Source of the DNA: Acidimicrobiales bacterium
GTDB taxonomy: Bacteria; Actinomycetota; Acidimicrobiia; Acidimicrobiales; CADCSY01
Direction of reading: 5' to 3'
Length of the DNA stretch: 5,973 bases
NCBI GenBank assembly: GCA_030447125.1
Contig: JAUJLZ010000025.1
Location: 9,736 to 15,708 of the forward strand
In this document: positions 1 through 5,263 of the stretch, piece after piece
Layout of the letters: each line of letters starts with the position of its first letter
Numbering within the stretch: position 1 is the first letter of the stretch
Made by a program: the position numbers and the translations under genes
The notes under the pieces: model-generated
The model's input: the letters and a program-made list of their open reading frames with translations, nothing else
Told to the model about the DNA's origin: nothing
Databases searched by the model: none

Positions 1-1
1 G

Positions 2-361
2 GCCGACATAGACGGCGACGGCTGCGTCGAGGAGATCGAGGTGGGCGACGGTGTGGTGCGTGCCGGCCAGCGCCGCTGGGAGGTAGGCGGGCCCCGGGAC
101 GTGGTGGTGGTGGGCGACTGGGACTGTGACGACGTGGCCACGCCGGCTGTCCTGCGTCCGGGGTCAGGCGAGGTCTGGCACTACCCCCGCTGGGCCGGCG
201 AGGGTGAGGAGATCGTTCCCGCGCTGGTGACGACGGTGCCTGGCGCCGTGGACGCCGCCGTCGAGCAAGCGGGTGGAGACCGAGCCGGCTGCGACCAGCT
301 CAGCGTGCTCGACACGGCCGGCACGCGCACGACGATCAACACCGGCACCGGCACCGGCTGA
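2..361 (+). CDS. FG-GAP/VCBS repeat protein, C-terminal part (5' truncated by window edge)
   Basis: The frame is open from the left edge and ends at TGA 359-361, leaving 119 C-terminal residues. Residues 2-7 read DIDGDG followed by acidic residues, the calcium-binding loop pattern of FG-GAP/VCBS beta-propeller repeats. A second copy begins at residues 38-44 (GDWDCDD), followed by ATPAVLRPGSGEVWHY, the usual blade continuation in actinobacterial VCBS proteins. Three cysteines are present (fragment residues 8, 42 and 97). Family members are normally secreted or surface-anchored and serve adhesion or carbohydrate binding, but the N-terminus that would show a signal peptide is outside the window. 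The protein ends in a Thr-Gly tail encoded by a hexamer repeat. It converges on hemW with only 14 bp between the stop codons. The fold family is well supported; the specific function is unknown. Confidence 0.75.
   Translation, partial: ADIDGDGCVEEIEVGDGVVRAGQRRWEVGGPRDVVVVGDWDCDDVATPAVLRPGSGEVWHYPRWAGEGEEIVPALVTTVPGAVDAAVEQAGGDRAGCDQLSVLDTAGTRTTINTGTGTG
341..358 (+). repeat. Hexanucleotide tandem repeat (ACCGGC x3)
   Basis: Three perfect, in-frame copies of ACCGGC encode the Thr-Gly-Thr-Gly-Thr-Gly tail directly before the stop codon of the FG-GAP/VCBS repeat gene. A change in copy number would alter only the length of the flexible C-terminus, without a frameshift. Confidence 0.8.
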
Positions 362-380
362 CCGGCCCGTCGGGGTCAGC
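357..380. terminator. Possible bidirectional terminator stem overlapping two convergent stop codons
   Basis: GCTGACC at 357-363 and GGTCAGC at 374-380 are perfect inverted repeats (7 bp) around a 10-nt GC-rich loop. The left arm contains the TGA of the FG-GAP/VCBS gene and the right arm contains the TCA complement of the hemW stop. There is no T-tract on either side, so this is not a classic rho-independent terminator. U-tract-less hairpins at convergent gene ends are often proposed as terminators in high-GC actinobacteria. Its position at a convergent junction is the main support. Confidence 0.45.
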
Positions 381-1470
381 GCAGGCGCACGGCCACCTCG
401 TTGGCCAGGAGGCGGCCGGCAACCGTGAGCACCCGTCGGCCGTGGTGGGTCTCGACCAGCCCGTCGAGCCCGTCGTCGTCGAGGGCGTCGGCGGGGACGC
501 CGGCCGCCGTGCGTAGGGAGAGCTGCAGGCCCTCCAGTCGACGAACGTCGTCGTCGAGGTGCTCGCCCGACGCCTCCACCGGTGCCCCGGCGTCGAGCAG
601 GGCGAGGTAGCGCTCCGGGGTGCGCACGTTCCACCACCGGCGCCCGCCCTGGTGGGAATGGGCGGCACAACCGAAGCCCCGGTAGTCACCCTGGCTCCAA
701 TAGCAGCGGTTGTGACGGGACTCATGTCCGGGCCGGGCCCAGTTGGAGATCTCGTAGTTGACCAGTCCGGCCCTCGACAGCGCCTCCTCGGCGGCCAGGT
801 ACTTGTCGGCCTGGTCGTCGTCGTCAGGGAAGCGGGCCGGGTCCGACGCCAACGGCGTCCCCGCTTCTACGGTGAGGCCGTAGGCGCTGACGTGGTCAGG
901 ACCCAACCCGATGGCGAGCTCCAGGCTGCGATGCCAGTCGTCGAGCGTCTCTCCGACCGTCCCGTAGATGAGGTCGAGGTTCCACGACTCGAAGCCGACG
1001 GACGCCACCGCGTCGGCGGCGGCGACCACGGTACGGGCGTCGTGGGTACGGCCGAGGGCGACGAGCACCCGGTCGTCCAGGGACTGGGCGCCGAGCGAGA
1101 TGCGGGTGACCCCCACCTGCCGGTAGCCGGCCAGCGCCCGGGCGTCCACCGTCTCGGGGTTGCACTCCATGGTGATCTCGGCCCCGGCCACCAGGGGGAG
1201 CGGCGCCAGGATCGTCTCCACCTGGACGGCACTCAGCAGCGATGGCGTCCCCCCGCCGAGGAACACGCTGGCGGCAGGGACCAACCCGGCGGCGACGGCG
1301 GCATCGATCTCGCGCCGCAGGCCGGCGACGTAGTCGGCCAGGAGGTGCGGGCGATCGTCCCAGGTGGCAAAGGCGCAGTAGTCGCAGCGCCGCCGGCAGA
1401 AGGGGACGTGCACGTAGACGCCGAAGGGCGCAGGCGCAGCACCGGCACGGGGACGGTCGGCAGCCCCCAT
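376..1470 (-). CDS. hemW: HemW, radical SAM heme chaperone (often annotated as oxygen-independent coproporphyrinogen oxidase-like)
   Basis: This 364-residue cytoplasmic protein belongs to the HemN/HemW radical SAM family. Numbered from ATG 1470, the 4Fe-4S motif CxxxCxxC lies at C25, C29 and C32 (VPFCRRRCDYCAF). It is followed by GGGTPS at 72-77, the MECNPE segment at 101-106, GAQS at 127-130, DLIYG at 166-170 and YEISNWA at 239-245. The HNxxYW motif typical of HemW is intact at 253-258 (HNRCYW), followed by GFGCAAHS, and a HemW C-terminal domain completes the normal length. HemW proteins bind heme and are thought to deliver it to respiratory enzymes; they are not CPO enzymes. Start choice is open: ATG 1470 lies 14 nt after the bldD-like stop, but a GTG at 1488 forms a GTGA overlap with that stop and would add 6 residues. 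Neither has a clear Shine-Dalgarno, which suggests translational coupling. Confidence 0.93.
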   Translation of the reverse strand: MGAADRPRAGAAPAPFGVYVHVPFCRRRCDYCAFATWDDRPHLLADYVAGLRREIDAAVAAGLVPAASVFLGGGTPSLLSAVQVETILAPLPLVAGAEITMECNPETVDARALAGYRQVGVTRISLGAQSLDDRVLVALGRTHDARTVVAAADAVASVGFESWNLDLIYGTVGETLDDWHRSLELAIGLGPDHVSAYGLTVEAGTPLASDPARFPDDDDQADKYLAAEEALSRAGLVNYEISNWARPGHESRHNRCYWSQGDYRGFGCAAHSHQGGRRWWNVRTPERYLALLDAGAPVEASGEHLDDDVRRLEGLQLSLRTAAGVPADALDDDGLDGLVETHHGRRVLTVAGRLLANEVAVRLR

Positions 1471-1484
1471 GGGCGCCGACGGCG

Positions 1485-2036
1485 TCACGGGGTCAGACGC
1501 AGGTCGAGCTCGTCGAGGCGGCCCCGGGCCGCGTCGGGCGTGATGTCGAGCAGGCACGCCACCGCTCGCAGATCGTCACGACGGATGGTGAGCATGCGGC
1601 CGTTGAAGTCGCCCCGCTGCACCTGGATCATGGCCAGGTACCGGCCCAGGAGCTCGGCCTCAGGGGTCTGCAGGGCGCTCAGGCGCATGAGGTCGATGGT
1701 CACCGGCCCGTCGCCGTCGAGCGTGGCACGAGGCAGGATCGCCCCGTCGGCCAGGTCGACCGTGGGTTCGTCCTTGGCACCGTCGCGGGGCAGGAGCTGA
1801 TCGACCGGGACCCGGTAGAAACGGGCCAAGCGCTGGAGGCGGGGCACGGAGATGGCCCGCTCACCCCGCTCGTAGGCGCCGAGCACCGAGGCCTTGAACT
1901 CAGCCTTGGACGTGGCCTCGACCTCCTGGAGCGACAACCGCTTCTGCTTGCGAATGGCCCGCAGCCGGTTGCCGACCTTGACGGCGTAGCTCGGGTCGAT
2001 GCTGTCATCGGTAGCAACGGTGTTGTCGACGCTCAT
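1485..2036 (-). CDS. bldD: BldD-like transcriptional regulator with c-di-GMP-binding signature
   Basis: This 183-residue two-domain regulator has an XRE-type helix-turn-helix at about residues 20-82 (VGNRLRAIRKQKRLSLQEVE ... GAYERGERA ... LARFYRVPVDQLLP), closely matching the DNA-binding domain of Streptomyces BldD. A linker at about 84-112, which seems longer than in Streptomyces BldD, joins it to a C-terminal domain (113-183). That domain carries RGD-x8-RRDD: R141, D143, R152 and D155 fit the RxD-x8-RxxD motif with which BldD binds tetrameric c-di-GMP. In Streptomyces, c-di-GMP-loaded BldD dimerises and represses sporulation genes; the regulon in this organism is unknown. The ATG at 2036 is chosen because AGGAGA (2047-2052) lies 11 nt upstream and homology begins shortly after it. 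hemW follows on the same strand, overlapping by 1-4 nt or 14 nt away depending on its start, so the two are probably co-transcribed. Orthology to bldD is inferred from recalled similarity. Confidence 0.88.
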   Translation of the reverse strand: MSVDNTVATDDSIDPSYAVKVGNRLRAIRKQKRLSLQEVEATSKAEFKASVLGAYERGERAISVPRLQRLARFYRVPVDQLLPRDGAKDEPTVDLADGAILPRATLDGDGPVTIDLMRLSALQTPEAELLGRYLAMIQVQRGDFNGRMLTIRRDDLRAVACLLDITPDAARGRLDELDLRLTP

Positions 2037-2046
2037 GCTCTCGGCT

Positions 2047-2052
2047 TCTCCT
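2047..2052 (-). promoter_or_regulatory. Shine-Dalgarno of the bldD-like gene
   Basis: The minus strand reads AGGAGA 11 nt before ATG 2036. It is the clearest ribosome binding site on the minus strand of this window. It fixes the bldD-like start and excludes the long in-frame upstream extension. Confidence 0.7.
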
Positions 2053-2059
2053 GCCTGTG

Positions 2060-2081
2060 AACGCCCGGCTGGGCCGGCGTT
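2060..2081 (-). promoter_or_regulatory. Stem-loop in the 5' leader of the bldD-like gene
   Basis: In the transcript sense, AACGCC-GGC pairs with GCC-G-GGCGTT, giving nine base pairs with a single bulged G and a CCA loop. It ends seven nucleotides upstream of the Shine-Dalgarno, so it could influence ribosome access or protect the 5' leader. There is no U-tract, so an intrinsic terminator is unlikely. The structure was paired by hand; its function is inference. Confidence 0.4.
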
Positions 2082-2120
2082 TGCCCGCTCGCTTCCGATG
2101 TCCGTGCCCAAAACCCACCC

Positions 2121-2134
2121 CTGGGAGTTCCCAG
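2121..2134. promoter_or_regulatory. Perfect inverted repeat downstream of the bldD-like promoter (possible operator)
   Basis: CTGGGA-GT-TCCCAG is a perfect 6-2-6 inverted repeat lying about 16-29 nt downstream of the predicted transcription start (about 2150). A protein bound here would block early transcription. As RNA it could form a small 5-bp hairpin with a 4-nt loop. It does not match the Streptomyces BldD box closely. Confidence 0.35.
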
Positions 2135-2156
2135 CAGCCCCTGGCGCTCCTTCCGT

Positions 2157-2186
2157 AGAATAGGCGCGGCACCGATGTGGCGGCAA
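2157..2186 (-). promoter_or_regulatory. Sigma-A-type promoter for the bldD-like gene
   Basis: On the minus strand, TTGCCG (2181-2186) is separated by 18 nt from TATTCT (2157-2162). These match the vegetative -35 (TTGACA, 4 of 6) and -10 (TATAAT, 4 of 6, keeping the TAnnnT pattern of actinobacteria). The site lies in the 212-bp gap between rsmE and the bldD-like gene, so that gene and probably hemW can be transcribed independently of hrcA-dnaJ-rsmE. The predicted start near 2150 leaves a leader of about 114 nt. Confidence 0.6.
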
Positions 2187-2213
2187 CGGAAACATCACGA
2201 ACAGTCGTAGGCG

Positions 2214-2228
2214 CTCACCCTGTGCTCT
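2214..2228. promoter_or_regulatory. Weak BldD-box-like sequence upstream of the bldD-like promoter
   Basis: CTCACCCTGTGCTCT matches 7 of the 9 specified positions of the Streptomyces BldD box (nTnACnCWGnGTnAn): the left half and centre match, and the last T and A do not. It sits about 65-78 bp upstream of the predicted transcription start. BldD autoregulates in Streptomyces, which makes a site here plausible. A 7/9 match is, however, expected by chance within a few hundred bases. Confidence 0.2.
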
Positions 2229-2248
2229 TTCTGACGGTGGCCTGTCGG

Positions 2249-2938
2249 CTACCCCGGCGCCGGCGCCACCACTGCGTCGCGCAGGGCGCCGAGGAGGACG
2301 CCAGCGGCGATGGCCGCCGTCTCGGCCCGCAGCACGCCGACGGCGAGGCCCAGGCGCGGCAGCCCCATGGCCAGCTCCTCGTCGGCCCATCCCCCTTCCG
2401 GCCCCACCAGCACCACCGTCGTGGTTGGCGACGGCGGAGCGCCGCCCCGATCGGCCAGGACGGCACCGGCCAGGGCGGCCACCTCGGCCAGGTCGCAGAC
2501 GGGACTGACCTCGGGGAGGTGCAGTCGTCGCGACTGCATGGCCGCCTCGCGGGCCACCCGACGCAGCCGGACGAGGTGGCGCTCGGCCCGCTCGCCCTCC
2601 CACCGGGCCACGGAGCGGGCGGCCACGAACGGCACGATGCGGTCGATGCCCACCTCGGTGAGCTTCTGCACGGCCAGCTCGGGGCGGGCGCCTTTGGTCA
2701 GAGCGATGCCGACGGTCAGCGCCGGTGCGGGGGCCTTGACTTCGACCACCTCGCCGCAGGACTCGAGCGCTCCGGCCGGGCCGAGCCGGCACAGCCGCCA
2801 CCGCCCGGCGCCATCGCCCACCTGCAACGCCTCGCCTCTGCGGGCCCGCAGCACGCGCCCGACGTGGTGGCGGTCGTCGTCATCGAGCGCGGGCGCCTCC
2901 AGGTCGTCCACGAACACCAGGCGGGCGGATCCGGTCAT
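2249..2938 (-). CDS. rsmE: RsmE, 16S rRNA (uracil-1498-N3)-methyltransferase
   Basis: The product has 229 residues, a normal length for this SPOUT-class methyltransferase, which methylates U1498 in helix 44 of 16S rRNA using S-adenosylmethionine. An N-terminal PUA-like domain (about 1-68) includes HHVGRVLRARRGE at 24-36. The knotted catalytic domain follows, with the family motifs KLTEVGID (92-99), EAAMQSRR (131-138), LVGPEGG (177-183) and LRAETAA (203-209). The last two form the SAM-binding trefoil knot. The ATG at 2938 lies 11 bp after the dnaJ stop and has no strong Shine-Dalgarno, which suits translation coupled to dnaJ. RsmE downstream of dnaJ is a widespread arrangement. No convincing terminator follows its stop. 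Confidence 0.95.
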   Translation of the reverse strand: MTGSARLVFVDDLEAPALDDDDRHHVGRVLRARRGEALQVGDGAGRWRLCRLGPAGALESCGEVVEVKAPAPALTVGIALTKGARPELAVQKLTEVGIDRIVPFVAARSVARWEGERAERHLVRLRRVAREAAMQSRRLHLPEVSPVCDLAEVAALAGAVLADRGGAPPSPTTTVVLVGPEGGWADEELAMGLPRLGLAVGVLRAETAAIAAGVLLGALRDAVVAPAPG

Positions 2939-2949
2939 CCGCTAGCCCG

Positions 2950-4074
2950 CTACTTGAACGCGCCGCGGATCCTCGAGAGCAGCCCGTTCTCGGGAGGGGC
3001 CACCGCGTGGCCCCGGCCCTCGGCCAGGCGGCGCAGGAGCTCGTCCTCGTCGGCGGTCAGGTCGGTGGGGGTGTCCACCGCCACCCGGACCAGCAGGTCG
3101 CCCCGGCCCCGACCCTCGACGTGGGGCACCCCCCGTCCCCGGAGCCGGAACACCTTCCCCGCCTGGGTCCCGCCCGGGATCACGAGCTCCTCCGCCCCGT
3201 CGAGCGTCTCGTAGGACAACACGGTGCCGAGGGCAGCCTGGGTCACGGGCAGGTGGAGCTCGTCGACCAGGTCGTAGCCGTCGCGCGCCAGGCGCTCGTG
3301 AGGCCGGACCCGCAGGTGCACGTACAGGTCCCCGTTGTGGCCCCCGTGGGCGGCGGCGGCGCCCTTGCCCCCCAGGCGCAGCGTCACGCCGTTGTCCACC
3401 CCGGCGGGCACCACCACCTCGTAGGTGCGCTGCTCGGTACGACGGCCCTCACCCCGGCAATCGGGGCAGGGGTCGGCCACCGTGCGGCCCATCCCACCAC
3501 AGCGGGGGCAGGGTCCGGCGGTGACCATCTGGCCGAGGATCGACTGACGTACCCGGCGCACCTGCCCGGCCCCCCCGCACTCACGGCACGTGACCGGCGA
3601 GGTACCTGGCCGGGCCCCCGAGCCGGTGCACGTGGCACAGGTGACGGGCAGGCGCAGCGACGCCTCCTTGGTGGCGCCGAAGACGGCCTCTTCGAAGGCC
3701 AGCTCGAGGGCGATCTCCATGTCGGCGCCCCGAGGGGGACCTCCGCCGCCTCGCCCCTGGCCCCCGAAGGGCCCGGCACCTCCCCCGAAGAAGGCGTCGA
3801 AGATGTCGCCGATGCCCCCGCCGAAGGGGTTGGTCCCCGCACCCGCACCCGCCCGCACCCCTTCAGGACCGTAGGTGTCGTAGCGCTGGCGACGCTGAGG
3901 GTCCGACAGGGTCTCGTAGGCCACCCCCAGCTCCTTGAACCGATCCTCGGCCCCGGCATCGGCGTTGGTATCAGGATGCAACTCCCGGGCCTGACGCCGA
4001 TACGCCCGCTTGATCTCCTCACCCGAAGCCGACCGCGAGACCCCCAGCAACTCGTAGTAGTCGGACGAGCTCAT
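2950..4074 (-). CDS. dnaJ: Molecular chaperone DnaJ (type I Hsp40)
   Basis: This 374-residue protein is a complete type I DnaJ. The J domain (about 5-70) carries HPD at 33-35, the loop that stimulates DnaK ATPase. A Gly/Phe-rich linker spans about 75-115 and includes the GDIFDAFFGG segment. Four CxxCxGxG zinc-binding repeats begin at C146 (CATCTGSG), C163 (CRECGGAG), C189 (CPRCGGMG) and C203 (CPDCRGEG). The substrate-binding C-terminal domains follow. It cooperates with DnaK and GrpE in the cytoplasm. Because it sits behind hrcA and not with dnaK-grpE, it is likely the second actinobacterial paralogue (DnaJ2 type); the other copy would lie elsewhere. Its ATG (4072-4074) overlaps the hrcA TGA (4071-4073) as ATGA, implying translational coupling and HrcA control. 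Confidence 0.97.
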   Translation of the reverse strand: MSSSDYYELLGVSRSASGEEIKRAYRRQARELHPDTNADAGAEDRFKELGVAYETLSDPQRRQRYDTYGPEGVRAGAGAGTNPFGGGIGDIFDAFFGGGAGPFGGQGRGGGGPPRGADMEIALELAFEEAVFGATKEASLRLPVTCATCTGSGARPGTSPVTCRECGGAGQVRRVRQSILGQMVTAGPCPRCGGMGRTVADPCPDCRGEGRRTEQRTYEVVVPAGVDNGVTLRLGGKGAAAAHGGHNGDLYVHLRVRPHERLARDGYDLVDELHLPVTQAALGTVLSYETLDGAEELVIPGGTQAGKVFRLRGRGVPHVEGRGRGDLLVRVAVDTPTDLTADEDELLRRLAEGRGHAVAPPENGLLSRIRGAFK

Positions 4075-5069
4075 CGCAGGCTGCGCCCTAGGCGTTGGCT
4101 CACCATGGCCACGGCCGCCAGCACCTGGGAGTAGTGCATGCGGGTGGGCCCGAGCACGCCGATGGCCCCCACCGTCTCGCCCTCGACCTCGTAGGGAGCG
4201 ACCACCAGGGAGCAGTCGGAGAGGTGCTCGACGCCGTGCTCCACGCCGATGGCGACGCTCAGGCCCCGATCGACCACGTCTCGCAACAGCCCGACCACCA
4301 CGTACTGCTGCTCGAGGATGCCGAGCACCCGACGCACGCTGTCGACGGCGTCAAAGGCGGAGACCATGCGACTGGTGCCGCCGACGAAGACCTGCCCCGG
4401 CTCCACGTCGGCACCCAACGCGGCCAGGGCCTGGATGGCCTGGTCACAGGCCAGGTCGACCGCCGGGTCGCCCGAAGGAGGCACCACCGCCAGTGCACCC
4501 CGGCTGGAGCCCACCAGCCAACGTGACAGGTGGGCGGTGGCCGCGGCCAGACGCTCGTCGCCCACGTCATCGGCGAGCTCCAGGCGGGTCTTGGTGACAG
4601 CGCCGTTGGACAAGACCATCACGGCCAGGGCAGCGCGACCATTGAGGCCCACGAGCTGCACGGAGCGGATGGTGGCGTCGTCGGGCGGGGCCCCGGTGAC
4701 CAGGGCGGCGTAGTCGGTGAGGCCTGACAGGAGCTGGGAGGTGTCGGCCAGCATCTCCTCGAGGGCGCCATGGGCCGAGGCGAAGAACGAGCTCACCTGG
4801 TGGCGCTGGGCGGGGTCGAGGGAGCCGGGGGTGACCAGGCTGTCGACGAACATCCGATAGCCCTTGTCGGTGGGGATGCGCCCGGCGCTGGTGTGGGGCT
4901 GGCGGAGGTAGCCCTCGTCCTCCAGCACCCCCATGTCGTGGCGGACGGTCGCCGGCGAGACCGCGATCTCGGGGAAGCGCGCCACGTGGCCCGAGCCGAC
5001 CGGCTGGGCCGTCTCGATGTACTCCTGCACCACGGCGCGGAGGATGGCGGAGCGACGTTCGTCCATCAT
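4071..5069 (-). CDS. hrcA: Heat-inducible transcription repressor HrcA
   Basis: The product has 332 residues, close to the family norm of about 340. The N-terminal winged helix (about 3-76) includes SPATVRHDMGVLEDEGYL, then QPHTSAGRIPTDKGYR, the HrcA signature. The central and C-terminal GAF-like dimerisation region contains IGVEHGVEHLSDCSLVVAPY (274-293) and ends with the characteristic GPTRMHYSQVLAAV (307-320). HrcA represses chaperone genes by binding CIRCE operators, and GroEL keeps it active. Two adjacent ATG codons (5069 and 5066) are possible starts; family alignment begins right after them. No Shine-Dalgarno precedes them, so the mRNA may have a very short leader. An upstream in-frame extension to 5219 is Pro/Arg/Gly-rich and non-homologous, so I rejected it. 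hrcA is first in the operon hrcA-dnaJ-rsmE. Confidence 0.96.
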   Translation of the reverse strand: MMDERRSAILRAVVQEYIETAQPVGSGHVARFPEIAVSPATVRHDMGVLEDEGYLRQPHTSAGRIPTDKGYRMFVDSLVTPGSLDPAQRHQVSSFFASAHGALEEMLADTSQLLSGLTDYAALVTGAPPDDATIRSVQLVGLNGRAALAVMVLSNGAVTKTRLELADDVGDERLAAATAHLSRWLVGSSRGALAVVPPSGDPAVDLACDQAIQALAALGADVEPGQVFVGGTSRMVSAFDAVDSVRRVLGILEQQYVVVGLLRDVVDRGLSVAIGVEHGVEHLSDCSLVVAPYEVEGETVGAIGVLGPTRMHYSQVLAAVAMVSQRLGRSLR

Positions 5070-5072
5070 GGG

Positions 5073-5099
5073 TTGGCGCTCGATGGTATCGACCGCCGG
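5073..5099. promoter_or_regulatory. Degenerate CIRCE-like palindrome at the hrcA start (candidate HrcA operator)
   Basis: The plus strand reads TTGGCGCTC, nine bases, then GACCGCCGG, the spacing of CIRCE (TTAGCACTC-N9-GAGTGCTAA). The left half matches 7 of 9 positions; the right half matches only 4 of 9. Independently of the consensus, 5075-5097 is an inverted repeat with 10-nt arms, GGCGCTCGAT and ATCGACCGCC, one mismatch and a GGT spacer, centred on the same base. It ends 3 bp before ATG 5069. A TACCAT hexamer inside it (minus strand 5083-5088) could be the -10 of a short-leader hrcA transcript, although no -35 is visible. Alternatively it acts as an RNA hairpin. Confidence 0.4.
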
Positions 5100-5104
5100 C
5101 GCCG

Positions 5105-5126
5105 CCCGGCCGGCAGAGCGGCCGGG
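5105..5126. promoter_or_regulatory. GC-rich hairpin upstream of hrcA
   Basis: CCCGGCCG (5105-5112) and CGGCCGGG (5119-5126) are perfect 8-bp inverted repeats with a 6-nt loop. The hairpin lies 36-57 nt upstream of ATG 5069. It has no T-tract in either direction. If hrcA transcription starts upstream of it, the hairpin belongs to the 5' leader. Otherwise it is an intergenic palindrome in the divergent promoter region. Function unknown. Confidence 0.35.
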
Positions 5127-5231
5127 GGCGGTCGTGGAACCACCATGGCGGCGTGCAGGTCCGGGTGCACGAGGTCGAGGAGGTGCGGTGATCCCCAGCC
5201 CGATGTCGGAACAGCCCATGAACGACTCGGC

Positions 5232-5258
5232 TACGCTTCGCCCACGCCTGCCGAGGAG
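5232..5258 (+). promoter_or_regulatory. Shine-Dalgarno and weak -10 of the DUF4190-type gene
   Basis: GAGGAG at 5253-5258 lies 5 nt before ATG 5264 and is a good ribosome binding site that fixes this start. TACGCT (5232-5237) fits the actinobacterial -10 pattern TAnnnT, with a start near 5244. The best -35 partner at 18-nt spacing (GGAACA, 5208-5213) matches TTGACA at only 3 of 6 positions. The Shine-Dalgarno is solid; the promoter call is tentative. Confidence 0.45.
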
Positions 5259-5263
5259 ATGCC

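Noticed and set aside
559..1800. Long plus-strand open frame (413 codons) across hemW and the bldD-like gene
   Set aside because: It lies antisense to two genes with clear family motifs and is rich in Arg, Gly and Val with no recognisable domain. Long antisense frames are expected in very GC-rich coding DNA.
2037..2248. c-di-GMP riboswitch in the bldD-like leader
   Set aside because: The regulator's ligand suggested it, but the leader shows none of the conserved GEMM-type core that I could recognise; only simple hairpins are present.
2037..2801. In-frame N-terminal extension of the bldD-like gene
   Set aside because: It would run antisense-frame through rsmE, is low-complexity Arg/Gly/Ala-rich, and is contradicted by the good Shine-Dalgarno and homology start at 2036.
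3007..4134. Plus-strand open frame of 375 codons opposite dnaJ
   Set aside because: It is a shadow of dnaJ codon bias: its composition mirrors the complement of DnaJ repeats, and it has no ribosome binding site or domain of its own.
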